From Mycobacterium kubicae (GTDB lineage Bacteria > Actinomycetota > Actinomycetes > Mycobacteriales > Mycobacteriaceae), in assembly GCF_015689175.1 (NCBI RefSeq), contig NZ_CP065047.1:4464001-4528000 (forward strand): a stretch of DNA of 64,000 nucleotides, read 5' to 3'. The stretch's first letter is position 1, and each line of letters starts with the position of its first letter. The position numbers and the translations under genes were made by a program. Below are positions 46,023-55,618 of the stretch, one piece after another. The notes below the pieces were generated by a model. It made no database searches and was not told the origin of the DNA. It saw nothing but the letters and a program-made list of their open reading frames with translations.

Positions 46023-47216
46023 ATGTCTTTCGCAGGATTCCCTCCCGAAATCAACTCCGCGCTCATGTACGCCGGTGCGGGCGCGGGACCGCTCATGGCC
46101 GCGGCGACGGCATGGAGCAATCTGGCCTCCGAGTTGAGCACGACCGCCGCGCAATACGAGTCGATCATCACCTCGCTGACCACCGAACAGTGGACCGGCG
46201 CCGGCTCGACCGCAGCCGCGTCCGCGGCGCAGCCCTACGTGGCGTGGCTGAGCAATACCGCGGCGGCTGCCGAGCAGGCAGCGGCCCAGGCCACGGCATC
46301 GGCGGCCGCGTACGAGGCGGCCTTCACCGCCACCGTCCCGCCCGCGGTGATCGCCGCTAACCGGTCTTTGCTGGCGGCGCTCGTCGCGACCAACTTCCTC
46401 GGTATCAACACTCCGGCGATCATGGCCACCGAGGCCCAGTACGCCGAAATGTGGGTCCAAGACGTCATCGCGATGACTAATTACCAAGCTTCTTCGGCGG
46501 TCGCCGCGGTGCTCGAACCGTTGACCCCCGCCGCGCCGACCACCAACCCCGGCGGTGCCGGTGCTCAAGCCGCCGCGGTGAGCGCGGCCGCGGCGGTCCA
46601 GCCCGCGGCCGGGTTGGGCGACATCATCTCGGGCTTGCAAAGCGAGCTGAGCAACCTGGGGCTCGGGACATCGTCCATCGGTACCGGGCTGTTCAACTCG
46701 CTGCCGGTGCCCGTGCAGGACCTGCTGACCGGCATCGACGGCTTCCTTGGAACACCGCTGATTTTTAACGGCATTCAGCAGGTGGGTGTGACGGCGTCGT
46801 GGTTCATGTTCGCCGCCATCCCCAACGGGATCTTCGCCGCCCACACCATCGACGCCAACATCGCGGCGGCGGCGGAGGCGGCAGGGGCAGCGGCTCCCGC
46901 GGCAGTGGCGGCCGAAGGCGCAGCCGCCGGCCTCGCCAGCCAGGTCGGGGCCGCGGGTACCGCCGCCAGCCTGGGCGAAGCGTCCCTGGTGGGCAGCTTA
47001 TCGGTCCCTGCCAGCTGGTCTGCGGCTGCGCCCGCAGCAGCAAACGTCGGCACGGCACTTGCCGGCAGCGGCTGGACCGTCCCGGAGGAAGCGGCGTCGT
47101 CGGGAGTCATGGGTGGCATGCCTGGCATGGCCGCCGCCGCCAAGGGCGCCGGCGCGTCCGCCGGACCCCGCTACGGCTTCAAGCCGACCGTCATGCCCAA
47201 ACAGGTCGTCGTGTGA
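46023..47216 (+). CDS. PPE15: PPE-SVP family protein PPE15
   Basis: The 397-residue product begins MSFAGFPPEINSALMYAGAG and has the ~180-residue PPE domain with EQWTG (WxG turn). The SVP motif region GSLSVPASW lies near residue 325, and the C-terminus reads GFKPTVMPKQVVV. It should form a heterodimer with PE8, with EspG5 as chaperone before ESX-5 export, by analogy with M. tuberculosis. A weak AAGGGA precedes the ATG. The PE8 stop is 54 bp upstream. Confidence 0.9.
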   Translation: MSFAGFPPEINSALMYAGAGAGPLMAAATAWSNLASELSTTAAQYESIITSLTTEQWTGAGSTAAASAAQPYVAWLSNTAAAAEQAAAQATASAAAYEAAFTATVPPAVIAANRSLLAALVATNFLGINTPAIMATEAQYAEMWVQDVIAMTNYQASSAVAAVLEPLTPAAPTTNPGGAGAQAAAVSAAAAVQPAAGLGDIISGLQSELSNLGLGTSSIGTGLFNSLPVPVQDLLTGIDGFLGTPLIFNGIQQVGVTASWFMFAAIPNGIFAAHTIDANIAAAAEAAGAAAPAAVAAEGAAAGLASQVGAAGTAASLGEASLVGSLSVPASWSAAAPAAANVGTALAGSGWTVPEEAASSGVMGGMPGMAAAAKGAGASAGPRYGFKPTVMPKQVVV

Positions 47217-47287
47217 CCCCGGCAGCGGAAGAAAAAAGGGGGGACATGTCACTCGTTTGAGGCCAGCAATTAACCACCGCGCCGTAA

Positions 47288-47668
<381 letters not shown>

Positions 47669-47718
47669 CCCCGACAACCGCAGCTGCCTAACAGCTACCT
47701 ATTCAGGAGGACAAGACA

Positions 47719-48003
47719 ATGACAATCAACTACCAGTTCGGCGATGTGGACGCCCACGGTGCTCTCATTCGCGCGCAGGCCGCCAACCTGGAGGCCGAGC
47801 ACCAGGCCATCGTTCGCGATGTGCTGGCTGCCGGTGACTTCTGGGGCGGCGCCGGTTCGGTGGCTTGCCAGGAGTTCATCACCCAGTTGGGTCGCAACTT
47901 CCAGGTGATCTACGAGCAGGCCAACTCCCACGGCCAGAAGGTTCAGTCCGCCGGCAGCAACATGGCGCAGACCGACAGCGCCGTCGGCTCCAGCTGGGCC
48001 TGA
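47719..48003 (+). CDS. esxI: ESAT-6-like protein EsxI (Mtb9.9 family)
   Basis: The 94-residue product matches the EsxI/L/N/O/V group: MTINYQFGDVDAHGALIRAQ, the WGG turn (FWGGAGS) and the C-terminus TDSAVGSSWA. AGGAGG sits about 9 nt before the ATG. It is the dimer partner of EsxJ. A strong terminator follows at 48020-48055, which makes it the last gene of the PE8 operon. Confidence 0.94.
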   Translation: MTINYQFGDVDAHGALIRAQAANLEAEHQAIVRDVLAAGDFWGGAGSVACQEFITQLGRNFQVIYEQANSHGQKVQSAGSNMAQTDSAVGSSWA

Positions 48004-48019
48004 CACTTAAAACGCAGAG

Positions 48020-48055
48020 GGGCCGCACACCGACCGGTGTGCGGCCCTTTTGTTT
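48020..48055 (+). terminator. rho-independent terminator of the PE8-esxI operon
   Basis: GGGCCGCACACC (48020-48031) pairs perfectly with GGTGTGCGGCCC (48036-48047) around a 4-nt loop GACC, followed by TTTTGTTT. It starts 17 bp after the esxI stop. Confidence 0.9.
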
Positions 48056-48237
48056 GCCGCGGACACCGGTCGTTGCCGGCGTCGGTTTGCTGGTGCGGCC
48101 CACCCGACCTCGCGTGGATCGGCTTTGCTCGATTGACACGCCGCGCCGATAGAATGCATATGAAGTCCATAGCGCACGCCGTTCGTCGCCAGTCGTGGAG
48201 CCGACTGGCATTTGAGATTCCTATGAGGTACGTGACG

Positions 48238-48251
48238 ACCGCATATGCGGT
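48238..48251. promoter_or_regulatory. 14-bp palindrome upstream of trcR
   Basis: ACCGCATATGCGGT is a perfect palindrome 17 bp before the trcR ATG. A related GCATATG occurs at 48156-48162 in GAATGCATATGAAG. It may be an operator for autoregulation or a binding site for another factor. There is no direct proof. Confidence 0.4.
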
Positions 48252-48268
48252 TGAAAGAATCAGTGACC

Positions 48269-49042
48269 ATGACTGCATTGTCGGGATATGCGCGCAGCCA
48301 ACGTCCCCGCCAGGCCATTTTGGGGCAGCTGCCCCGCATCAACCGCGCTGACGGGTCGCCAATCCGGGTATTGCTAGTCGATGACGAGCCTGCACTGACC
48401 AATCTGGTCAAGATGGCGCTGCACTACGAAGGCTGGGACGTCGAGATCGCCCACAACGGCCGCGAGGCCATCGCCAAGTTCGACCGGATCAACCCCGACG
48501 TGCTGGTACTCGACATCATGCTGCCCGACGTCGACGGGTTACAGATTCTGCAGCGGGTCCGGGAGGCCGACGCCTACACGCCCACGCTGTTCCTGACCGC
48601 CCGCGACTCCGTGATGGACCGGGTGACCGGTCTGACCGCGGGCGCCGACGACTACATGACCAAGCCGTTCAGCCTCGAGGAACTGGTGGCCCGGCTGCGC
48701 GGGCTGCTGCGCCGCTCCAGCCACCTGGCCCCACCCGCCGACGAATCGCTGAAAGTCGGAGATCTCAAGCTCGACGCCGCCAGCCGGGAAGTCACCCGCG
48801 GCGGCACACCCATCTCGCTGTCGTCGACGGAGTTCGAACTGCTGCGCTTCCTGATGCGCAACCCGCGGCGCGCGCTGAGCCGCACCGAGATCCTCGACCG
48901 CGTCTGGAACTACGACTTCGCCGGCCGCACCAGCATCGTTGACTTGTACATTTCTTACTTGAGGAAGAAAATCGACGCCGACCGGGAGCCGATGATCCAC
49001 ACGGTTCGCGGGATTGGGTACATGCTTCGACCACCGGAATGA
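48269..49042 (+). CDS. trcR: two-component response regulator TrcR
   Basis: The 257-residue product has an OmpR-type receiver with phosphoacceptor Asp82 (LDIMLPDVDG), acidic pocket VDDE (37-40) and KPFS, then a winged-helix DNA-binding domain (EILDRVWNYDFAGRTSIVDL). The start ATG at 48269 (MTALSGYARSQRPRQ) matches M. tuberculosis TrcR in length; an upstream in-frame ATG at 48245 has no support. It is followed by the sensor kinase gene. Regulon members are not known from sequence, but the operators found near PE8 and kdp are candidates. Confidence 0.93.
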   Translation: MTALSGYARSQRPRQAILGQLPRINRADGSPIRVLLVDDEPALTNLVKMALHYEGWDVEIAHNGREAIAKFDRINPDVLVLDIMLPDVDGLQILQRVREADAYTPTLFLTARDSVMDRVTGLTAGADDYMTKPFSLEELVARLRGLLRRSSHLAPPADESLKVGDLKLDAASREVTRGGTPISLSSTEFELLRFLMRNPRRALSRTEILDRVWNYDFAGRTSIVDLYISYLRKKIDADREPMIHTVRGIGYMLRPPE

Positions 49043-49049
49043 GCTTGGC

Positions 49050-50554
49050 GTGACAGGGGACCGAAACACCCCGAGGTGGCTGCCCCGCTCGCTACGCCAG
49101 CAGTTGCTCATCGGCGTGTTAGCCGTGGTCACCGTCGTACTGGTAGCCGTGGGTGCGGTCTCCGTGCTCAGTCTGCGCGGTTACGTGACGGCGATGAATG
49201 ACGCCGAGGTCGCCGAATCCATGCATGCGTTCAGCCATGCCTATGCCAGATACCGCAACGGCGAGCACACGTCGCTGCATCCGGGCGATCCCCCGGTGGC
49301 TCAAGCCTTGCTGGAGTTCACCGGCCAGACGCCGGGCAACCTGATCGCGGTGCTGCGCGACGGCGTGGTGATCGGCTCGGCCGTCTTCTCCGAGGACGAA
49401 CCGCAGCCCGCGCCACCCGACGTCATCCGCGCGATCGAGGCCCAGTCGTGGACCGACGGGCCCTCGCGCATCGAGACGCTGGGCAGCCTGGGACCGCACC
49501 AGGTGGACAGCCGCGCCGCCGGATCCGACCGGCTGATCGTCGGCGTTTCGCTCACGCTGGCCGATCAGATCATCGCCCGCAAACAAATCACCACCACAGC
49601 GCTGGTGGCCACCGCACTGGTGATTACCGAGCACTCACCATCTGGGTGGTCGGGCTCGCGCTTCGTCCGCTGCGCCGGGTGGCCGCCACCGCCGCCGAAG
49701 TCGCCGCGATGCCACTTACCGGCGACGACCACCAGATCAGTGTGCGTGTGCGGCCCGAAGACACCGACCCGGACAACGAAGTCGGGATCGTCGGGCACAC
49801 CCTGAACCGGTTGCTGGACAACGTCGACAGCGCGCTGGCACACCGCGTCGAATCCGACATGCGGATGCGGCAATTCATCACCGACGCCAGCCACGAGTTG
49901 CGCACACCGTTGGCGGCGATTCAGGGCTACGCCGAACTGACCCGACAAGACAGTTCTGACCTTCCCCCCACCACCGAGTACGCGCTGGCCCGCATCGAGT
50001 CCGAAACCCGCCGGATGGCGTCGCTGGTCGACGAACTCCTGCTGCTGTCCCGCCTGGGCGAGGGCGAGGACCTGCAAACCGAGGATCTCGACCTGACCGA
50101 CCTGGTCATCAACGCGGTCAACGACGCCGCCGTCGCGGCGCCCACCCACCAATGGGTCAAGGAACTACCCGAAGGTCCGGTGTGGGTCAACGGCGACCAC
50201 GCGCGCCTGCATCAACTGCTGAGCAACCTGCTGACCAACGCCTGCGTGCACACCCCGCCCGGCGTCACGGTGACCACCGGCATCACCTGCCACCACCGCG
50301 ACGGCGAGGAGCCCTATGTCGAATTGACGGTGGCCGACGACGGGCCCGACATCGACCCCGACGTGCTGCCCCACCTGTTCGAGCGGTTCGTCCGGGCCAG
50401 CAAGGCGCCGTCCAACGGGTCCGGTCACGGGCTGGGCCTGGCCATCGTCAGCTCGATCGTCAAAGCGCACCACGGTACGGTCACCGCCGAATCGGCCGAC
50501 GGCCGCACGGTGTTTCGGGTGCGGCTGCCGATGATCGCCCAGCCGGTCGCCTAG
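49050..50554 (+). pseudogene. trcS: sensor histidine kinase TrcS, apparent frameshift
   Basis: GTG 49050 opens a frame with a TM helix (LLIGVLAVVTVVLVAVGAVS) and a sensor region. At about 49628 this frame turns to non-TrcS sequence and stops at 49805. The frame starting CGAGCACTC (49628) supplies ALTIWVVGLALRPLRRVAAT (second TM, HAMP), ASHELRTPLA with the phosphorylated His, and N, G1 and G2 boxes (NLLTNACVH, DDGPDIDP, GHGLGLAIV) to 50554. One missing base in ACCGAGCAC, probably ACCGGAGCAC, would restore about 502 residues. As written TrcR has no functional kinase. A sequencing error is equally possible. Confidence 0.82.
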
Positions 50555-50570
50555 CACCGGTTTTCCGCAC

Positions 50571-50629
50571 CGCAAAGATCGCGACAGCAGCCGTAAAGAA
50601 AGCGTAAAGGCTCCTGGCCCTGCTGCTTT
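50571..50629 (+). promoter_or_regulatory. candidate operator and promoter of the kdp operon
   Basis: CGCAAAG (50571), CGTAAAG (50592) and CGTAAAG (50603) are spaced 21 and 11 bp. CCCTGCTGCTTT begins 15 bp after the third half-site start. The same spacing and core appear upstream of PE8 (44899-44957). An OmpR-family regulator, KdpE or TrcR, is the likely ligand. Confidence 0.55.
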
Positions 50630-50699
50630 GACCGCGCTTAGCTCGCTCTGGCCCTCCACACGGGCCAGACGTGACGTTGCGCGGGAACGGAGTTCAGGG

Positions 50700-50777
50700 A
50701 TGTCCGTGGTGGCCTATCTGGCGCTGACCGTGGCGAGCTTCGCCGCGCTGGGCGCCTTGCTGAAGTGGGAATTGTGA
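50700..50777 (+). CDS. 25-residue membrane peptide upstream of kdpF
   Basis: ATG 50700 opens [20 protein letters not shown] followed by LKWEL and TGA at 50775-50777. It is a single hydrophobic helix ending in a charged tail. GGAG at 50689-50692 is well placed. The stop overlaps the kdpF GTG by 4 nt (GTGA), so it looks translated and coupled. It is a different peptide from KdpF and may be an extra small subunit or a leader controlling kdpF translation. Confidence 0.6.
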   Translation: MSVVAYLALTVASFAALGALLKWEL

Positions 50778-50863
50778 GCGCGGCCAACAGTGTCGGGCTG
50801 GGCCTGGCCGTCCTCATCGCTTTGTTGCTGGCGGCCGCCCTGCTCCGTCCGGAGAAGTTCTGA
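50774..50863 (+). CDS. kdpF: potassium-transporting ATPase small subunit KdpF
   Basis: GTG 50774 encodes a 29-residue single-helix peptide ending LLRPEKF, the typical KdpF signature. The TGA (50861-50863) overlaps the kdpA ATG (TGATG). KdpF stabilises the KdpABC complex in the inner membrane. Its short length is normal for the family. Confidence 0.88.
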   Translation: MSAANSVGLGLAVLIALLLAAALLRPEKF

Positions 50864-52533
50864 TGAGCTCGACGACGGCGACCTTGCTGTTCGTGGGGCT
50901 GCTCGTCGCCGCACTGGCGGCGGTACACGTACCGCTGGGCGACTACATGTATCGCGTGTACAGCGCCGAAAAGCATAGCCGCTCAGAGCGTTTCATTTAC
51001 CGGCTGATCGGCGCCGACCCCGGCGCCGAGCAGACCTGGGCAGCGTATGCGCGCAGTGTGCTGGCGTTCTCCATGGTCAGCGTGCTCGCGTTGTTCGGCT
51101 TGCAGCTGGTGCAGGGCAAGCTACCGCTGCACCTGGCCGAGCCGGCAACGCCTATGACCCCCGCCCTGGCGTGGAACACCGCCGTCAGCTTCGTCACCAA
51201 CACCAACTGGCAGGCCTATTCCGGTGAATCGGCTCAGGGCCATTTGGTGCAGATGGCCGGGCTGGCGGTGCAGAACTTCGTCTCCGCCGCGGTGGGCATG
51301 GCCGTGGCCGTCGCGCTGGTGCGCGGGTTCGCCCGCCACCGCACCGGAGAGCTCGGCAATTTCTGGGTGGATCTGACCCGCGGCACGCTGCGGATCCTGC
51401 TGCCCATCTCGGTGCTCGCCGCGATCGTGCTGCTCGCCGGCGGCGTCATCCAGAACTTCCACCTCAACGACCAGGTCGTGACCACGCTGGCCGGTACACC
51501 GCAGACCATCCCCGGTGGTCCGGTCGCCAGCCAGGAGGCGATCAAACTGTTGGGCACCAACGGCGGCGGCTTCTACAACGCCAACTCCGCGCACCCGTTC
51601 GAGAACCCGACGGCGTGGACCAACTGGGTCGAGATCTTTCTCATCCTGATGATCGGGTTCTCCCTGCCGCGCACGTTCGGCCGCATGGTGGGTAGCCGCA
51701 AGCAGGGCTACGCGATCGCCGCGGTCGTCAGCATCCTGGCCGCCGCCAGCCTCGCGGTGATGATGCTGGTCCAGTTACAGCACCACGGCACCGTCCCGAC
51801 CGCGGTGGGCAGCGCCGCCGAAGGCGTCGAGCAGCGCTTCGGCGTGGGTGAGTCGGCCGTCTTCGCCGACGCGACGACCCTGACGTCGACGGGCGCGGTC
51901 GATTCCACGCACGACTCCTACACCAGCCTCGGGGGCCTGGTGACGATGTTCAACATGCAGCTCGGTGAAATCGCGCCGGGTGGTACGGGTTCGGGGCTGT
52001 ACGGGATTTTGATCCTGGCGGTCATTACGGTGTTCGTCGCCGGGTTGATGGTCGGGCGGACTCCGGAGTACCTGGGCAAGAAGATCACCCCGCGTGAAAT
52101 GAAGCTTGCCGCAAGCTATTTCCTGGTGACACCGCTCATCGTGTTGGTGGGCACCGCTTCGGCCATCGCGCTGCAGGGCGAGCGGGCCGGCATGGCGAAC
52201 ACCGGGCCGCACGGCCTGTCGGAGGTGCTCTACGCCTTCACCTCCGCGGCCAACAACAACGGATCGGCGTTCGCCGGCTTGTCGGCCAACACCGTTTGGT
52301 ATAACACCGCGCTGGGCTTGGCGATGTTGTTCGGCCGCTTCCTGCCGATGATTCTGGTGCTCGCGCTGGCCGGTTGCCTGGCGCGCCAGGGCGCCACGCC
52401 CGAGTCCAGCGGCACCCTGCCCACCCACCGGCCGCAGTTCGTCGGCCTGGTCGTCGGGGTCACGGTGATTCTCGTCGCCCTCACCTTTTTGCCCGCGCTG
52501 GCGCTCGGGCCGCTCGCGGAAGGGATCCACTGA
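50863..52533 (+). CDS. kdpA: K+-transporting ATPase subunit KdpA
   Basis: The 556-residue product is full length. It is a multi-TM K+ channel-like subunit with the selectivity-filter regions [26 protein letters not shown] (shown as motif), [14 protein letters not shown] and [13 protein letters not shown]. It conducts K+ into the KdpFABC pump. The start overlaps kdpF by one base. It is the first large gene of the operon. Confidence 0.96.
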   Translation: MSSTTATLLFVGLLVAALAAVHVPLGDYMYRVYSAEKHSRSERFIYRLIGADPGAEQTWAAYARSVLAFSMVSVLALFGLQLVQGKLPLHLAEPATPMTPALAWNTAVSFVTNTNWQAYSGESAQGHLVQMAGLAVQNFVSAAVGMAVAVALVRGFARHRTGELGNFWVDLTRGTLRILLPISVLAAIVLLAGGVIQNFHLNDQVVTTLAGTPQTIPGGPVASQEAIKLLGTNGGGFYNANSAHPFENPTAWTNWVEIFLILMIGFSLPRTFGRMVGSRKQGYAIAAVVSILAAASLAVMMLVQLQHHGTVPTAVGSAAEGVEQRFGVGESAVFADATTLTSTGAVDSTHDSYTSLGGLVTMFNMQLGEIAPGGTGSGLYGILILAVITVFVAGLMVGRTPEYLGKKITPREMKLAASYFLVTPLIVLVGTASAIALQGERAGMANTGPHGLSEVLYAFTSAANNNGSAFAGLSANTVWYNTALGLAMLFGRFLPMILVLALAGCLARQGATPESSGTLPTHRPQFVGLVVGVTVILVALTFLPALALGPLAEGIH

Positions 52534-52536
52534 ACA

Positions 52537-54684
52537 GTGTTGACGACAACCGAACCCGCCGCCGCGCAGCACACCAGCCGCCGGCCGCACGAGCCGTTGC
52601 GGGCCGGCCTGCTGGATCCCACGATGCTGGTCAAGTCATTGCCCGACGCGCTGCGCAAACTCGACCCGCGCACCTTGTGGCGCAACCCGGTGATGTTCAT
52701 CGTCGAAGTCGGCGCCGTGTGGTCGACGGTGCTGGCCGTCGGCGACCACACCTGGTTCAGCTGGCTGACGGTGTTCTGGCTTTGGCTGACAGTGCTTTTC
52801 GCCAACCTGGCCGAAGCGGTCGCCGAAGGCCGCGGTAAGGCGCAGGCCGATACGCTGCGCAAGTCGAAGGCCGACACCGTCGCCCACCGGCTGAGAAACT
52901 GGGCGCCCGGTAGCTCCGATGATGCCGAAGACGTCGCGGCGCCGCTATTGCAACAGGGTGACATCGTGGTGGTCAGCGCCGGTGAAGTCATTCCCGGTGA
53001 CGGTGACGTGGTGGAAGGCATTGCCTCGGTTGACGAGTCGGCCATCACGGGCGAATCTGCCCCGGTGATCCGCGAATCCGGCGGCGACCGTTCGTCGGTG
53101 ACCGGCGGCACCACCGTGCTGTCGGATCGCATCGTCGTCAAGATCACCCAGAAACCCGGTGAGAGCTTCGTGGACCGGATGATCGCGTTGGTCGAGGGCG
53201 CCAACCGGCAAAAGACGCCCAACGAGATCGCGCTCAACATCCTGCTCGCCGCGCTGACCATTATCTTCGTCTTCGCGGTCGCCACCTTGCAGCCGCTGGC
53301 CATCTATGCCAAGGCCGACAATCCCGGGGTGCCGGACACCCCGGCCCTGAACGGCGACGGCATCAGCGGCATCGTCTTGGTCGCGCTGCTGGTCTGTTTG
53401 ATTCCCACCACGATCGGCGCGTTACTCTCGGCGATCGGCATCGCCGGCATGGACCGGCTGGTGCAACGCAACGTGCTGGCCATGTCCGGGCGCGCGGTCG
53501 AGGCCGCCGGTGACGTCAACACGTTGCTGTTGGACAAGACCGGGACCATCACACTGGGCAATCGTCAAGCCTCCGAGTTCATTCCGGTCCGCGGCACCAC
53601 CATCGAAGACCTCGCCGACGCCGCCCAGCTGTCCAGCCTGGCCGACGAAACCCCCGAAGGCCGGTCCGTCGTCGTCTACGCCAAGGACGCGTTCGGACTG
53701 CGCGGGCGAACCCCTGGTGAACTGGCCAACGCCTCCTGGGTGGAATTCAGTGCGACGACGCGGATGTCCGGCGTTGACGTCGAGGATCGGCAGCTGCGCA
53801 AGGGCGCGGCCAGTTCGGTGGCCGAGTGGGTCCGCAGTCACGGCGGCGACGTCCCGGCCGAACTGGGCCAGATCGTCGACGGCATCTCGGCCGCCGGCGG
53901 TACACCGCTGGTCGTCGGGCAGATCGCCGGCGCCGGCGACTCCCAAGTGTTGGGTGTCATCCACCTCAAAGACGTGGTCAAACAGGGCATGCGGGACCGA
54001 TTCGACGCCATGCGCGTGATGGGCATCCGCACCGTGATGATCACCGGCGATAATCCGTTGACCGCCAAGGCCATTGCCGAAGAAGCCGGAGTCGACGACT
54101 TTCTCGCCGAAGCCACACCCGAAGACAAGCTGATGCTGATCAAGCGCGAACAGCAGGGCGGGCGGCTGGTCGCGATGACCGGCGACGGCACCAATGACGC
54201 GCCCGCGCTGGCCCAGGCCGACGTCGGCGTGGCGATGAACACGGGCACCGCCGCAGCCAAAGAGGCCGGCAACATGGTGGATCTAGACTCCGACCCCACC
54301 AAACTCATCGAGATCGTCGAGATCGGCAAGCAGTTGCTGATCACCCGCGGAGCGTTGACGACCTTCTCGATTGCCAATGACATCGCCAAGTACTTCGCGA
54401 TCATCCCGGCGATGTTCGTGACGCTGTTCCCTGGGCTGGACCTGCTCAACGTCATGCGGCTGCACAGCCCGCAATCGGCGATCCTGTCAGCGGTCATCTT
54501 CAACGCCGTAGTCATCGTCGCGCTGATTCCGTTGGCGCTGCGCGGTGTTCGATACACCCCCAACCGAGCCTCGAAGTTGTTGAGCCGCAACCTATATCGG
54601 TACGGATTGGGCGGGATCGTCGCGCCCTTCGTCGGCATCAAGCTCATCGACCTGCTGGTGCAACTACTTCCCGGGATGGCCTGA
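52537..54684 (+). CDS. kdpB: K+-transporting P-type ATPase subunit KdpB
   Basis: The 715-residue product has the P-type ATPase landmarks: TGES in the actuator domain, DKTGT with the phosphorylated Asp at residue 333, and [20 protein letters not shown] and [18 protein letters not shown] in the P-domain. GTG 52537 or the adjacent TTG at 52540 can be the start. It couples ATP hydrolysis to K+ import through KdpA. The kdpA stop is 3 bp upstream. Confidence 0.96.
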   Translation: MLTTTEPAAAQHTSRRPHEPLRAGLLDPTMLVKSLPDALRKLDPRTLWRNPVMFIVEVGAVWSTVLAVGDHTWFSWLTVFWLWLTVLFANLAEAVAEGRGKAQADTLRKSKADTVAHRLRNWAPGSSDDAEDVAAPLLQQGDIVVVSAGEVIPGDGDVVEGIASVDESAITGESAPVIRESGGDRSSVTGGTTVLSDRIVVKITQKPGESFVDRMIALVEGANRQKTPNEIALNILLAALTIIFVFAVATLQPLAIYAKADNPGVPDTPALNGDGISGIVLVALLVCLIPTTIGALLSAIGIAGMDRLVQRNVLAMSGRAVEAAGDVNTLLLDKTGTITLGNRQASEFIPVRGTTIEDLADAAQLSSLADETPEGRSVVVYAKDAFGLRGRTPGELANASWVEFSATTRMSGVDVEDRQLRKGAASSVAEWVRSHGGDVPAELGQIVDGISAAGGTPLVVGQIAGAGDSQVLGVIHLKDVVKQGMRDRFDAMRVMGIRTVMITGDNPLTAKAIAEEAGVDDFLAEATPEDKLMLIKREQQGGRLVAMTGDGTNDAPALAQADVGVAMNTGTAAAKEAGNMVDLDSDPTKLIEIVEIGKQLLITRGALTTFSIANDIAKYFAIIPAMFVTLFPGLDLLNVMRLHSPQSAILSAVIFNAVVIVALIPLALRGVRYTPNRASKLLSRNLYRYGLGGIVAPFVGIKLIDLLVQLLPGMA

Positions 54685-54685
54685 G

Positions 54686-55612
54686 ATGAACATTGCGAAC
54701 ACCCTGCGTCAGCATTGGGCAGCGCTGCGCGCGTTGCTGGTCTTCACCGTGCTGCTGGGTCTGGGCTATCCCCTGCTGATTTGGCTGGTGGCCTGGATTC
54801 CCGGGCTACACGACAAGGCGGAAGGCTCGATCCTCACCGCGGGTGGTAAGCCGGTCGGCAGCAAGCTGATCGGCCAACTGTTCAGCGATGCCGCGGGTGA
54901 CCCGTTGCCGCGGTATTTCCAGCCCCGACCGTCGGCGGCGGGCGCCGGCTATGACCCGTTGTCGAGCGGCGGCAGCAACTTGGGGCCGGAAAGCGTCGTC
55001 GACACTCCCGCCGATCCGGCCAAACTGGCCGCCGGCGCCAGCGCCACCGACGCCGGGTTCAAGCCCAGCCTGCTGACTTTGGTGTGCTCGCGCAGTGCGG
55101 CGGTCGCGCGATTCGAGGGCTTGGGTGACGGGTCGCGGCCGTTCTGCACCGGCGGTGGCGTCGGCGCGGTGCTTTCGGTGATCGGCCCGCGCGATGCGCG
55201 CGGCACCGTCGTGCGACCCAGCCGGGTGGTCAGCGTCAACGAGCCGTGTCAGAGCATCAAGCAGCCGTTTCTGGACTTCTACCAAGGCGTTCGCGTCGAA
55301 TGCGCGGTGTTCGGCGAGGACTACTCCAACGGTCTGATCGTGCCCGTTCGCGGGGCCGCCCCGGCCGATCCGCGGGTGCCGGCCGACGCGGTCACGGCCA
55401 GCGGCAGCGGCTTGGACCCCGACATTTCTGCCGCCTATGCCGACCTCCAGGTAGCTCGAGTGGCCGCGGCGCGGCACGTGACGCCCGGGCAGATACAAGA
55501 CGTGGTGCGCCAATACCGCGCCGGGCGCGCGCTAGGGATCTTCGGTGAGCCGACGGTCAACGTCGTGCAACTCAACCTGGCACTTGACCGCAGGTACCCG
55601 GCCACCGCCTAG
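54686..55612 (+). CDS. kdpC: K+-transporting ATPase subunit KdpC with large insertion
   Basis: The 308-residue product is much longer than the usual 190. The N-terminal TM helix and PRYFQPRPSAAG...GGSNLGPES are normal, and VPADAVTASGSGLDPDISAA and the C-terminus are normal. Between residues about 104 and 229 lies an extra segment with four Cys (134, 154, 188, 206), probably outside the membrane, where two disulfides are possible. KdpC assists assembly of the Kdp pump. The frame is intact. Confidence 0.92.
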   Translation: MNIANTLRQHWAALRALLVFTVLLGLGYPLLIWLVAWIPGLHDKAEGSILTAGGKPVGSKLIGQLFSDAAGDPLPRYFQPRPSAAGAGYDPLSSGGSNLGPESVVDTPADPAKLAAGASATDAGFKPSLLTLVCSRSAAVARFEGLGDGSRPFCTGGGVGAVLSVIGPRDARGTVVRPSRVVSVNEPCQSIKQPFLDFYQGVRVECAVFGEDYSNGLIVPVRGAAPADPRVPADAVTASGSGLDPDISAAYADLQVARVAAARHVTPGQIQDVVRQYRAGRALGIFGEPTVNVVQLNLALDRRYPATA

Positions 55613-55618
55613 CGGTGG

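Noticed and set aside
45081..46844. 587-codon antisense frame opposite PE8 and PPE15
   Set aside because: Gly/Arg-rich mirror of Ala/Gly-rich PE/PPE codons; no start signal and no domain.
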